A stretch of DNA of 64,000 nt from the NCBI GenBank assembly GCA_903921725.1, contig CAIXRA010000026.1:22684-86683 (forward strand). The letters are read 5' to 3'. Below the pieces are notes generated by a model. It worked only from the letters and a program-made list of their open reading frames with translations. It did no database searches and was not told the origin of the DNA. Shown here in pieces: positions 10,675-19,306 of this stretch. Each line of letters begins with the position of its first letter. Within the stretch, counting starts at the first letter, position 1. Origin of the DNA: an uncultured Lentisphaerota bacterium (GTDB lineage: Bacteria; Verrucomicrobiota; Lentisphaeria; Oligosphaerales; CAITYL01). The translations under genes were made by a program, and so were the position numbers.

Positions 10675-10762
10675 CGCCCCAAGGGGGCAATGGATGATAG
10701 CCCAAGGCAACGCCCTGGGTGAAGGAAAACAATAGATGTACCACGCCCTGAAAGGGCAATGG
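10675..10762. repeat. Three-hairpin intergenic element, copy 1
   Basis: Small palindrome GCCCCAAGGGGGC (10676-10688), a CCCAAGGCAACGCCCTGGG middle stem and GCCCTGAAAGGGC (10745-10757), each followed by CAATGGA-type bases. A degenerate extra unit (GCCCCGGAGGGGAAACGGAACG) lies just upstream at about 10640. Copy 2 faces it 34 bp away in the opposite orientation. The rest of the 10484-11059 gap shows no gene. Confidence 0.75.
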
Positions 10763-10796
10763 AACGCCTGAACGAACGGCCGCCGGCGCATGCATC

Positions 10797-10892
10797 ATCC
10801 ATTGCCCTTACAGGGCGCACCATGGACGTCATACCCAACCCAGGGCGCCGCTTCGCTTTGCCCTGGGCTATCATACATTGCCCCGATGGGGC
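10797..10892. repeat. Three-hairpin intergenic element, copy 2 (inverted)
   Basis: Reverse orientation of copy 1 with a fuller middle stem: GCCCTTACAGGGC (10804-10816), CCCAGGGCGCC...GCCCTGGG around 10840-10866, and GCCCCGATGGGGC (10880-10892). A third copy, nearly matching this one, is at 27683-27776. Confidence 0.8.
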
Positions 10893-11059
10893 GAAGCATC
10901 CCCCCAGCGGCGAACCGGCCCTGCCGGAGTCATACGCCAGTGGTGCATCGTCCCCAAGCACACTATTGTACCAGCGATACGGCCGTCGCAGATCGGTTTC
11001 GGGCAAAAGTCCCGGGGTTTGCGACTGGCGGTCTATATCAGGTTCGCCGATAGCACCCC

Positions 11060-11869
11060 ATGATCAAAGACAAGACGAACCCATGGCCCATAAGGATTCT
11101 TCCGGATATCCTTGCGTTCGGGATTGGTTTGGGAACGGCCTATTGCCTGAAATGGAATACAACGGACTTGGTCTGGAGTCTGTGGTTGTGTAGCTTGGCA
11201 TTGGGTTATCTTACGCTCCTGTCGGCTATCTGTGGAGGTGCGTATATCGGGCTGCATGCGATTGGACACAAGGGACTCAAGAAGACACAACGCATGCCGG
11301 CCATCCTTATCGGCACAGTAGCAGGCCTGTTCTTTTTGGGATTCTTCTCGCTACATTTCTGCGGCTTTCACGCGGTTCATTCCGTGTTCCTGCAGGAGTT
11401 CTTCCCGCTCGAGGGCATGCCGCGTGATGGTTTCGGGCAGGCGTTCATGAATCCGCCGCTTCTGTGGGTGTTGGTGTTCCGGCATCTCATGACGCCCTAT
11501 GGCCTGTTTCTCATTCCGGCGATTATCGCGGAAAGGCACCATGTGTTTCTCCCTCTGATCAGTGCGGTAAGGGCCGTGCAAATGGGAACAACCGCAAAGG
11601 ACACTGCGGCGGAAGGGATGGAAGGCGCGCATAGCAAGAATCGAAACCACATGGGCGATGCTATGGGGCGCCCCTACATCAATGTTGTGCGCATGCACCT
11701 GCTCATATTCTTCTTCGCCTTCTGCCATGCGCTTAAGGTCGATTCCTTTTGGGTCTATACGGTTGTCTACACCGTATACTTTTTCCCGTGGGGGGAAATG
11801 AAGCGGCTGAAACAGAGAACGGGGAACAAGCAAATCCAGCCTATCGCCGGGACGCCAGGTTTAGTCTGA
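11060..11869 (+). CDS. Polytopic membrane protein, possibly DUF6498-like
   Basis: 269 residues with about six hydrophobic segments. The last part, RPYINVVRMHLLIFFFAF followed by a hydrophobic hairpin and YFFPW, resembles the C-terminal region of DUF6498 membrane proteins. This is a weak recognition, and the function of that family is unknown. GC content is visibly lower than in the neighbours (about half G+C in sampled lines against about two thirds), and codons are less GC-biased at third positions. It follows a pair of inverted repeat elements, so recent acquisition is likely. No convincing ribosome-binding site is seen before 11060. Confidence 0.75.
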   Translation: MIKDKTNPWPIRILPDILAFGIGLGTAYCLKWNTTDLVWSLWLCSLALGYLTLLSAICGGAYIGLHAIGHKGLKKTQRMPAILIGTVAGLFFLGFFSLHFCGFHAVHSVFLQEFFPLEGMPRDGFGQAFMNPPLLWVLVFRHLMTPYGLFLIPAIIAERHHVFLPLISAVRAVQMGTTAKDTAAEGMEGAHSKNRNHMGDAMGRPYINVVRMHLLIFFFAFCHALKVDSFWVYTVVYTVYFFPWGEMKRLKQRTGNKQIQPIAGTPGLV

Positions 11870-12167
11870 TTTGTGTCGTTCGGCTCGGCTGGCCGCTTGG
11901 GCGGCGGGGAAAAAGCGCTTCGGATGATGTCCATGGGGGAAAGGCCGAAGGCGAAAGGCGGGAACGCAGAACACAGAATACCGAACGGAAGAACGGAAAG
12001 ACGAAAGAATGGAGAGTAGCGGAAGCCGGAGGAGCCGCGGGAGTTGGGGAAGTCGGAGAGGAGCCGGAAAATACAAAACAAAAAGGCGCTGACAAAAACA
12101 GCCAACTCAAACTATAGCGCCCCGCCGCCACGCCATACCACAAAAATCCCATGCTGACGCCGCCACG

Positions 12168-13025
12168 TTACTGCACGGTGATGACACCGGCCACCAGGGC
12201 GGCCACGGCCTCATGCCCGGCCGGTGAGAAGTGGAGCCCGTCCGAAGTGGCACCATCCGCGCCAAGGACCGAAGCAAAGCCGTGCTTGGGCAGAAGCATG
12301 ACGCCGTTCGCACGGGCCACGTCGCGCTGGGCGCGGCCGTAGGCGTTCCAAAACGGCGGCAGTGGCAGTTCGAACATCAGGATCCGACAGCCGCGCCGGT
12401 GGAGGTCCAAAACCAGCGCTTCCAGCCGCTCTTGGAATCGGTCGGCTCCGACCATCTCAAGAAAGTCGATTCCGCCGATCTCCAGAATGGCGAGTGAGCC
12501 GGGCTCCATGATTCCCCCGGCCTGCAAGCGCGCACTCTGAAGCGTCGCCCCGGGCCGCGCAAGATTGACCACGCGGAGGGGGACGCGTCCGCCCAGCACG
12601 ACCGGCCAGCTGCGCTCGCGCTCAAACATCCCCGCGCTGAGGGAGTCGCCGATGACATAGACCGCCGACCCCTTTGTGACCTTGATTTGGGGGGCGGCGC
12701 GGTGCGGAAGTTCCAGCACCAGCATGACGCCGGTGGCGGCCGCAAGCCAGACGCAGGCACCAACCCCCAGCCGCCGCATCCCCGCTTTCCGCGCCATGAA
12801 AGGAATCGCCACGGCGGGCGCGGCCCAAAGCAGATAAAGCCAGAGGGGAAGCGGTGTACCCGAGGCGGCAACGGTCAGGAGACCTACCGGCAGGAGCACG
12901 GCCAGAACCGGACGCCCGACGCGGTGCGTTCCGAAGCGAAGGAACAGCACGCCAGTCGCCAGCACAAGCGTTAGCCCGGCAAAGAATGCGGAACCGTCCG
13001 CAAACCAAAGCGCCACCGGATTCAT
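12168..13025 (-). CDS. Membrane-anchored SGNH/GDSL-type hydrolase
   Basis: 285 residues. The N-terminal ~100 residues hold four hydrophobic segments (ADGSAFFAGLTLVLATGVLFL through VWLAAATGVMLVLEL). A SGNH esterase fold follows: block I GDSLSAGM with the nucleophile serine, block II region LARPGATLQ, block III ILEIGGIDF (GxND-like with ND replaced by ID), and block V SDGLHFSPAGHE with the catalytic Asp-His pair. It likely removes acyl groups from a lipid or glycan at the membrane; the substrate cannot be told. The start at 13025 lies behind a GGGGGCGGG stretch. It is 28 bp downstream of the HEAT protein and probably co-transcribed with it. Confidence 0.85.
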   Translation of the reverse strand: MNPVALWFADGSAFFAGLTLVLATGVLFLRFGTHRVGRPVLAVLLPVGLLTVAASGTPLPLWLYLLWAAPAVAIPFMARKAGMRRLGVGACVWLAAATGVMLVLELPHRAAPQIKVTKGSAVYVIGDSLSAGMFERERSWPVVLGGRVPLRVVNLARPGATLQSARLQAGGIMEPGSLAILEIGGIDFLEMVGADRFQERLEALVLDLHRRGCRILMFELPLPPFWNAYGRAQRDVARANGVMLLPKHGFASVLGADGATSDGLHFSPAGHEAVAALVAGVITVQ

Positions 13026-13053
13026 TCGCCCGCCCCCCTGGTTGCCCCGCGCC

Positions 13054-13872
13054 TCACATCTGGTCGGCGGCGTGGAGTTCCTCTTCCAAGGCATCGGCCT
13101 CATGGGCGACGTGGAGGATGATTTCGCGGAGGAGTTCGGGGCGGGCCTGGCTCCGGGGGATGGAGCAGCGGCAGGCGATGACCGCCTCGCCTCCCTCCTT
13201 CTTCTCGATGCAGAAGGCGGCGCCGTGGCGGACGGTGGCGTTGCGCCGGCTGATGGCGTCCGTGGCGGCCGGGGTGGCGGAACCACTTTCGGTGTAGACC
13301 ATGACCGTCGGGTCGCCGGTGCGGGGGTCGGTCTGGAAGCAGGCGACGACCTGCTGCTTGCGGCCGCCGGCGCACGGGCAGCGGATGTAGGCGTAGCCGG
13401 GGGCCTCCCAGGAAACCTCCTGGGCGACGCCCTGCATGGCTTCGCGGATGAGGCTGAAATCAACATCGTCGCGGACCGCGCTCGCGGCGGCCTTCGCGTC
13501 GGCGACGCCCCCGGCGGCCGCGGCGTCGTCGCGCGCCTCGTCACCGTTCAGGAAGCGTTCCCAGGCAGCGGTGTCCTCGCCAATCTCGCGGCCGGTGAGG
13601 ATCTGGAGCGCGCGGCAGGCTTCGCCGCGGAGGTGTGGTTCAGCCTTGAGGATGGCGAGCAGGACGGGGACGGCGGGCGCGTGCTTCCACTCGGCGAGGA
13701 GCGTGATGGCGGCCCAGCGCGCGTTCTCGGCGGCGTCCGGGTTTTGGGCGAGGCGCATGGCGGGTTCGGCGGCGGCAGGCCCGATTTTGACCAGCGCCGT
13801 GCGCGCCACGTGGCGTGTTTTCCAGCCGGCCAGGTCCGCAAGGAGCCCCTCGATCTTCCGTGTGTCCGTCAT
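13054..13872 (-). CDS. HEAT-repeat protein
   Basis: 272 residues. The first ~110 residues form HEAT/PBS-lyase-like repeats (GPAAAEPAMRLAQNPDAAENARWAAITLLAEWKHA and the next helices). The rest is an unrecognised domain with two cysteine patches (YIRCPCAGGRKQQ and VIACRCSIPRS) that could bind metal. The start at 13872 has GGAGGG about 10 bp upstream; the longer frame to 14043 runs into the pseudogene remnant and is rejected. Probably cytoplasmic, as no signal peptide is seen. It is followed after 28 bp by the SGNH hydrolase gene. HEAT repeats mediate protein contacts; no activity is inferred. Confidence 0.8.
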   Translation of the reverse strand: MTDTRKIEGLLADLAGWKTRHVARTALVKIGPAAAEPAMRLAQNPDAAENARWAAITLLAEWKHAPAVPVLLAILKAEPHLRGEACRALQILTGREIGEDTAAWERFLNGDEARDDAAAAGGVADAKAAASAVRDDVDFSLIREAMQGVAQEVSWEAPGYAYIRCPCAGGRKQQVVACFQTDPRTGDPTVMVYTESGSATPAATDAISRRNATVRHGAAFCIEKKEGGEAVIACRCSIPRSQARPELLREIILHVAHEADALEEELHAADQM

Positions 13873-13957
13873 GGCGTAAAACCCTCCGCAGAAAAACCGG
13901 ATACCCATGAAACGCCGCAAGTGCCGTCCAATGTAGCGCGGAGAAGTCCGTTTTTCC

Positions 13958-14437
13958 ATGCCGGCGGCGGCGGAAAAGCCGTGCGTCACGACGGGACTCC
14001 AGACCTTGCAGACAAAGAAGCCGGCCAGCGACATCATCGTCAAGGTCGGCGAGACGGCGGTGAAAAGCGCGCACGACTTCCAGTTCGGCGTTCTTTCCTA
14101 CAAGCCGGGGGAGAAGATTCCGGTCGTCGTGAACCGGAGCGGAAAGGAGCTTCCGTTCCAGGTCGTCGCGCGCCAGCGGAAGGACGGCCTGGCCGATGAG
14201 ATCGAGAGCGCCGCTGCAGGGCAGTGCGCTGGAAAGTGCCGGACTCTCCCTTGAGGAAACCAAAGAAGGCATTAAGGTAACGGCAGTGGCACCCGGCGGT
14301 GCCGCGGCCCGGTGAAGACCGCAGGGGAGGCCATCCGGACATGGAGGGCGACGGGCGGCGATGACGCGGTTCTGTACATCAGTCGGCGGGACATGAAGGC
14401 CTACGTTGCGCTTCCGGCCGGCGCGGGCGGGCCATAA
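13958..14437 (+). pseudogene. Remnant of a PDZ-containing (HtrA/DegP-like) protein
   Basis: A PDZ-domain end (SDIIVKVGETAVKSAHDFQ ... ELPFQVVARQRKDGLADEIES) reads in one frame to about 14215. It continues in a second frame (LQGSALESAGLSLEETKEG, IKVTAVAPGGAAAR) to a stop near 14314. A third frame (VKTAGEAIRTW ... GDDAVLYISRRDMKAYVAL) ends at 14437. The pieces join into one C-terminal half of a double-PDZ protease if two frameshifts are repaired. No protease domain lies upstream, where the HEAT gene starts on the other strand. This looks like a decayed, 5'-deleted gene; a sequencing error would have to occur twice. Confidence 0.7.
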
Positions 14438-14524
14438 AAAATGTGAATCCGTGACGTTGGTTCGGCAGCCCCCGGCGGGCCTGCCATCAGGGTTTTGTCA
14501 CGGGTTCCTGGAAAAACGGACCCT

Positions 14525-14836
14525 ATGCCAAAACATACCGACGACAAAAGCAAGCCCCCCGCCGTAGCCGGGCCGCATCCGGTCATCCGAATCGAGGAAT
14601 GCAAGGGGTGCGGACGCTGTATCGTCGCCTGCCCGAAGCATGTCCTGCGCTTCCGCGAGGGCGTGAACGCCCGCGGCTACCGCGCGGTCGAGTACACCGG
14701 CGAGGGCTGCATCGGTTGCGGCATGTGCTTCTACACCTGCCCGGAACCGAACACCTTCGAGATTCACATCCCGGAAAAGCCGGGGACGCCGCCCCCGGCC
14801 GCGCCGGCCGCCAACGAGAAGGAGGGGGCGCGCTGA
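14525..14836 (+). CDS. 2-oxoacid:ferredoxin oxidoreductase, ferredoxin (delta) subunit
   Basis: 103 residues carrying two [4Fe-4S] motifs: [12 protein letters not shown] and [14 protein letters not shown]. This is the polyferredoxin subunit that accepts electrons within a KOR/VOR-type complex. Pro/Ala-rich tail after the clusters. The ATG at 14525 has CGGA upstream; an in-frame TTG at 14495 is a weaker option. The stop TGA at 14834-14836 overlaps the next ATG by one base, so translation of the complex is coupled. Substrate class (2-oxoglutarate versus branched-chain) cannot be told from this subunit. Confidence 0.92.
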   Translation: MPKHTDDKSKPPAVAGPHPVIRIEECKGCGRCIVACPKHVLRFREGVNARGYRAVEYTGEGCIGCGMCFYTCPEPNTFEIHIPEKPGTPPPAAPAANEKEGAR

Positions 14837-15894
14837 TGAGCACCACCCGTTTTGTCAAGGGCAACGAGGCGGTCGTCATCGGCGCGCTGTATGCCGGCTG
14901 CGACAGCTACTTCGGCTACCCGATCACGCCGGCCAGCGAGATCGCGCACCTGGCCTCCGCCTATTTCCCGGCGGTCGGGCGCGTCTTCCTCCAGGCCGAG
15001 TGCGAGACCGCCTCCATCAACATGGTCTACGCCGCCGGCGCCGCCGGGCACCGCACCATGACCGCCTCCTCCGGCCCGGGCATCAGCCTGATGCAGGAGG
15101 GGTTCTCCTACATGGCCGGCGCCCAGCTCCCCGGCGTCATCGTCAACATCATGCGCGCCGGCCCCGGGCTCGGCAACATCTTCCCCGAACAGAGCGACTA
15201 CAACCAGGCGGTGAAGGGCGGCGGCCACGGCTGCTACCACAGCATCGTCGTCGCCCCCGCCTCCGTGCAGGAGATGTGCGACCTCACGCGGCTGGCATTC
15301 GACCTCTCCTTCCGCTACCGCAACCCCGCCATGGTCCTCGCCGACGGCGTGCTCGGCCAGATGATGGAGCCGCTGCGCTTCCCCGAGGAGGAGGCGCTGC
15401 CGGACGAATGCGGCGACTGGGCCGTCCGCGGCACCGCCGAAACCCGCGGCAACATGGTCACCTCCATCCTCATGGATCCGGACGTGCTGGAGGCGCACAA
15501 CGCCATGCTCGAAGCCAAGTACGAGGCCATGCAGGCCGACGCCCGCGCCGAGGAATACCATGCGGCGGACGCCGACGTCATCCTCGTCGCCTACGGCATC
15601 TGCGCCCGCGTCGCCCGCACCGCGGTGGACAAGATGCGCGCCGCCGGAATCCGGGCCGGACTGTTCCGTCCGATTACGCTCTTCCCCTTCCCGCGCAAGG
15701 CGTTGCTCGCGCTCACCGCGGCGAAAAAACGCCGCATCCTCTCCGTCGAACTCAGCAACGGCCAGCTCCGCGACGACTTGTTCCTTCAGTTCGGCGACGG
15801 CACCCCCGTCGAGCTCGTCTCCCGACTCGGCGGCCACCTCGTCACCCCCGAACAGATCATCGGCGCCGTGGCGGCGGGCAAGGCTCCGGGTTGA
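14836..15894 (+). CDS. vorB: 2-oxoacid:ferredoxin oxidoreductase, alpha subunit (VorB/KorA-like)
   Basis: 352 residues. Starts [31 protein letters not shown], the typical alpha-subunit pyrimidine-binding domain of VorB/KorA proteins. This is followed by [28 protein letters not shown] and a C-terminal domain II ([20 protein letters not shown]). With the following fused subunit it oxidatively decarboxylates a 2-oxoacid to an acyl-CoA and reduces ferredoxin in the cytoplasm. Length and motifs best fit 3-methyl-2-oxobutanoate (branched-chain) types, though 2-oxoglutarate is possible. Overlaps the ferredoxin gene by one base; 60 bp then separate it from the beta-gamma gene. Confidence 0.93.
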   Translation: MSTTRFVKGNEAVVIGALYAGCDSYFGYPITPASEIAHLASAYFPAVGRVFLQAECETASINMVYAAGAAGHRTMTASSGPGISLMQEGFSYMAGAQLPGVIVNIMRAGPGLGNIFPEQSDYNQAVKGGGHGCYHSIVVAPASVQEMCDLTRLAFDLSFRYRNPAMVLADGVLGQMMEPLRFPEEEALPDECGDWAVRGTAETRGNMVTSILMDPDVLEAHNAMLEAKYEAMQADARAEEYHAADADVILVAYGICARVARTAVDKMRAAGIRAGLFRPITLFPFPRKALLALTAAKKRRILSVELSNGQLRDDLFLQFGDGTPVELVSRLGGHLVTPEQIIGAVAAGKAPG

Positions 15895-15954
15895 GCGTTT
15901 CGTGTTTCGCGTTGAACGTTGAACGATGAAAGTTCCCCCGGCGGGACTGAACGG

Positions 15955-17379
15955 ATGATACGCATGGAAAAGATCCTCAAAACCCGCGGCCTTTACGAGA
16001 CGTTCCCCCGCAAGGGCGGCAACGCCCAGGGCGCAACCCACTACTGCGCCGGCTGCGGGCACGGCATCATCCACAAACTCGTCGGCGAGGCGATGGCCGA
16101 CCTCGGCATCCAGGACCGCACCGTCGCCATCAGCCCCGTCGGCTGCGCCGTCTTCGGCTACTACTATTTCGACTGCGGCAACATCCAGGCCGCCCACGGC
16201 CGCGCCGCCGCGCTCGCCTCCGCCGTCTCCCGCGTCGAACCCAACTCCGTCCTCATCTCCTACCAGGGCGACGGCGACCTGGCCTCCATCGGATTCAACC
16301 AGACCTTCCAGGCGGCCAACCGCGGCGACCGGATGGCCATCATCTTCGTCAACAACGCCGTGTACGGCATGACCGGCGGCCAGCTCGCGCCGACGACGCT
16401 GGCGGGGCAGAAGACCGCCACCTCGCCCATGGGGCGCGACACCGCCACGGCCGGCTACCCGGTCCATGTCTGCGAGCTGCTCGACCAGCTCCAGGCCCCG
16501 GTGTACATCGAACGCTGCTCCGTCGCCGACGCCAAACGCGTCATGCAGGCCCGCCGCGCCATCCGCCACGCCCTGGAAATCCAGCGCGACGGCAAGGGGT
16601 TCGCCCTTGTCGAGATTCTCAGCCCCGGCCCGACCTGCCTGCACATGGAGCCGCTCGCCTGCGCCGAACATTTCATCAACGAGATGGAGAAGGAATTCCC
16701 CCTCGGCAAGCTCCGCGACCGCGCGGCCGAGATCCCCGCCGCAACGCCGGACACGACGAAATACCCGACCCTCAACGAATTCTTCGGCGTAAAGGTCGGA
16801 GGCGATGTGAAAGGCTCCGGGCCGCGCGCCGATGTCGGCGAGATCCGCGTCAAGGTTTCCGGCTACGGCGGCCAGGGCGTGCTCCGCCTCGGCCTGCTCA
16901 TTGCGGAGGGCGCGCAGAAGGCCGGCTGTTCCGCCTCCTGGTACCCGAGTTACGGCCCCGAACAGCGCGGCGGCGACTCCTCCTGCGCCGTCGTCATCAG
17001 CGGCGCCCCCGTCGGCTCCCCCGTGGTGGCCGAGCCCGACCTGCTGGTCGCCATGAACCAACCCGCGCTCGACCGCTTCACCGAAACCGTCGTCCCCGGC
17101 GGAACCATCCTCTACGAGGCCAGCGTCGCCAAGCCGCCGGCGCGCCATGATGTGCGGCTCATCCCCGTCCCCGCCCTCGCCATCGCCGACAAGGCCGGCA
17201 ACGCGCAGGCCGCCAACACCGCCCTGCTCGCCGCGCTGGCGTACCACCGGCTCGTCCCGGTCGCCGCCGAGGCGCTCCAGGCCGCAGCCGAGGCCGGCTT
17301 CACCCGCAAGCCCGCCGCCCTCAAACTCAACCGCCAAGTCTTCGCCGACACCCTCAAATGGTGCGCCGAACAGGCATAA
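15955..17379 (+). CDS. 2-oxoacid:ferredoxin oxidoreductase, fused beta (TPP) and gamma subunits
   Basis: 474 residues. The N-terminal part is the thiamine-diphosphate subunit: CAGCGHGIIHKL (31-42), GDGD (105-108) followed by NNAVYGMTGGQ from residue 133. From about residue 296 a gamma-type domain begins (EIRVKVSGYGGQGVLRLG) with SYGPEQRGGDSSCAVVIS. In most complexes these are two genes; here they form one chain with a short linker (TTKYPTLNEFFGVKVGG). With the alpha and ferredoxin genes upstream, all four functional parts are present on three polypeptides. The start at 15955 (MIRMEK) is chosen over 15964; the spacing to GGGAC supports it modestly. Confidence 0.93.
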   Translation: MIRMEKILKTRGLYETFPRKGGNAQGATHYCAGCGHGIIHKLVGEAMADLGIQDRTVAISPVGCAVFGYYYFDCGNIQAAHGRAAALASAVSRVEPNSVLISYQGDGDLASIGFNQTFQAANRGDRMAIIFVNNAVYGMTGGQLAPTTLAGQKTATSPMGRDTATAGYPVHVCELLDQLQAPVYIERCSVADAKRVMQARRAIRHALEIQRDGKGFALVEILSPGPTCLHMEPLACAEHFINEMEKEFPLGKLRDRAAEIPAATPDTTKYPTLNEFFGVKVGGDVKGSGPRADVGEIRVKVSGYGGQGVLRLGLLIAEGAQKAGCSASWYPSYGPEQRGGDSSCAVVISGAPVGSPVVAEPDLLVAMNQPALDRFTETVVPGGTILYEASVAKPPARHDVRLIPVPALAIADKAGNAQAANTALLAALAYHRLVPVAAEALQAAAEAGFTRKPAALKLNRQVFADTLKWCAEQA

Positions 17380-17462
17380 GACCGCGGGGCATGCGTCGCT
17401 TCCGCCATCCGCGTCCACCAACCGCCGCCCGTCCAAACATTTCCACCAAAGGGACATCCACC

Positions 17463-18719
17463 ATGGCACAGCAGACCCCCTCCGTGAACCGTGGCTGGAC
17501 CGTGACGACGGCGGCCGTGTGCGCCAACCTGGTGCTCGGCGCGCTCTACGCCTGGGGCGTGATCGGCAAGGTGCTGGTGGACCCGGCCGGCTCCTGGCAC
17601 TGGACCAAGACGCAGGCCTCCTTCCCGTTCACCGTCGCCACCGCCACATTTGCGGTCATGATGATCTTCGCCGGCCGCGCCCAGGACAAGATCGGGCCGC
17701 GGATCGTCGTCATGCTCGGCGGCATCATCTTCGGCCTGGGGTTGATCGCCTCGGCCTTCGCCAAGACCCCGATGCAGATGGCGCTCGCGTTCGGCCTGGT
17801 CGGCGGCATCGGCATCGGCCTGGGCTATTCGGCGACCACGCCCCCCGCCATCAAATGGTTCCACCCCTCGAAAAAGGGGCTGATCACCGGGATTGTGGTG
17901 AGCGGCGTCGGCCTGGCCGCGGTCTACATCGCGCCGCTGACCCAGTACCTGCTCGCGGAAACCGGCGTGCAGTCGACCTTCCTCATGCTCGGCACCGCCG
18001 CCGCAGTCCTGGTCTGCCTGTTCGCGCAGTTCCTCTCCAACCCGCCCGCCGGCTATGTGCCCCCCGCCCCGGCCGCAGCCGGAACCGCCGCCGCAGGCAA
18101 GGCGCCCGCCGCCGCCAAGCGCGATCTTGACTGGAACGAGATGTTGCGCACGCCGCGCTTCTACCTGCTGTGGGTCATGTTCGTGCTGGCCGCCTCGGCC
18201 GGGCTGATGATCATCATGCACGTCTCCATCATCGCCAAGGAACAGGCCGGCTGGAAGTGGGGATTCGTCCCGATCGCCACCCTCGCCGTCTTCAACACCC
18301 TCGGACGCCTCGCGAGCGGGTTCCTCTCCGACCGCATCGGCCGCAGCCGCACGATGACGCTGGCCTTCATCCTGCAGGCGGTGAACATGTTCCTGTTCGC
18401 CCGCTACACCACGCCGGAACTGGTGGTGTTCGGCGCGGCGTTCACCGGCCTCTGCTACGGCACGATCTTCACGCTATTCCCCGCCGCCACCGCCGACTCG
18501 TACGGCCTGCGCAACCTCGGCGTGAATTACGGGATCGTGTTCACCGCCTTCGGCGTCGCTGGCGTCACCGGCCCGATCTTCGCCGGCATGCTCCGCGACA
18601 AGCTCGGCGACTATCACACGGCCTACATCATCTCCGCCTGCATGCTGCTGGTCGCCGCCGGACTCGCACTCACCGTCCGCACACCCAAGCCCGCGCCGCA
18701 GCCCGCCACCACCGGCTGA
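17463..18719 (+). CDS. MFS transporter, OFA (oxalate/formate antiporter-like) family
   Basis: 418 residues with 12 predicted membrane segments and a cytoplasmic Ala/Pro/Lys-rich loop between segments 6 and 7 (YVPPAPAAAGTAAAGKAPAAAK). OFA-type features include NRGWTVTTAAVCANLVLGALYAWG at the start, the RAQDKIGPR loop after TM2, GIGLGYSATTPPAIKWF, and SDRIGRSRTM after TM8. Family members exchange oxalate/formate or carry other small carboxylates; the substrate here is unknown. It sits 83 bp after the 2-oxoacid oxidoreductase genes, so import or export of a related organic acid is a reasonable inference. AAAGGGA precedes the start. Confidence 0.9.
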   Translation: MAQQTPSVNRGWTVTTAAVCANLVLGALYAWGVIGKVLVDPAGSWHWTKTQASFPFTVATATFAVMMIFAGRAQDKIGPRIVVMLGGIIFGLGLIASAFAKTPMQMALAFGLVGGIGIGLGYSATTPPAIKWFHPSKKGLITGIVVSGVGLAAVYIAPLTQYLLAETGVQSTFLMLGTAAAVLVCLFAQFLSNPPAGYVPPAPAAAGTAAAGKAPAAAKRDLDWNEMLRTPRFYLLWVMFVLAASAGLMIIMHVSIIAKEQAGWKWGFVPIATLAVFNTLGRLASGFLSDRIGRSRTMTLAFILQAVNMFLFARYTTPELVVFGAAFTGLCYGTIFTLFPAATADSYGLRNLGVNYGIVFTAFGVAGVTGPIFAGMLRDKLGDYHTAYIISACMLLVAAGLALTVRTPKPAPQPATTG

Positions 18720-18735
18720 ACCGCCACCTTAGGTC

Positions 18736-19236
18736 ATGCCCACCATGGTCACCTTCCGCACCGCCGATGCGCGGGACATCCCCCTCATCCGGGAACTTTC
18801 CCGCGAAATCTGGCACCGGCACTACGTCTCCATCATCACCCATGAGCAGATCGACTGCATGCTCGCCCGGATGTACGCGCCGGAGCTTCTGGAGCGCGAA
18901 CTGGCGGAGGGCGTGGCCTGGCGGATTATCGAGGTGGACGGCCGGACAGCCGGCTACGTCTCCTTCTCCATGACCGGCCCGGCCGAGTGCAAGCTGCACA
19001 AAATCTACCTGTCCCTGGAACTGCACGGCCGCGGCATCGGCCGCAAGGCGCTCGACGAGGCCGCCGCCTACGCCCGCGCCCACGGCGCGGAAACGATCTT
19101 CCTCATGGTCAACCGCGCCAACGAAAAGGCCCTGCGCGCCTACCGCGCCTACGGCTTCCAGGTCGCCGAAAGCATCGACTGGGAGTTCGCCCCGGGATTC
19201 ATCCTCAACGACTACCGGATGTCGCTCCACCTCTGA
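18736..19236 (+). CDS. GNAT family N-acetyltransferase
   Basis: 166 residues, typical single-domain GNAT length. The acetyl-CoA binding motif A is clear: KIYLSLELHGRGIGRKALDEA (beta-4 then RGIGRK pyrophosphate loop), followed by IFLMVNRANEKALRAYRAYGF (beta-5 and motif B). The N-terminus FRTADARDIPLIRELSREIW is the usual alpha-1/alpha-2 region. The acceptor substrate cannot be predicted. Only 16 bp after the MFS gene and 70 bp before nadA, all on the same strand. Two possible ATG starts (18736, 18745). Confidence 0.92.
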   Translation: MPTMVTFRTADARDIPLIRELSREIWHRHYVSIITHEQIDCMLARMYAPELLERELAEGVAWRIIEVDGRTAGYVSFSMTGPAECKLHKIYLSLELHGRGIGRKALDEAAAYARAHGAETIFLMVNRANEKALRAYRAYGFQVAESIDWEFAPGFILNDYRMSLHL

Positions 19237-19306
19237 CCGCACCGACGCCGGAACCGGGATATATTGCGCTGTTCGTGAACCGCCAACACACCACGGGACA
19301 TCCCCC

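Noticed and set aside
14764..17469. 901-codon open frame on the minus strand across the 2-oxoacid oxidoreductase genes
   Set aside because: Antisense shadow of GC-rich coding sequence; low-complexity Gly/Val/Asp/Ala composition and no domain, while the plus strand has clear subunits.
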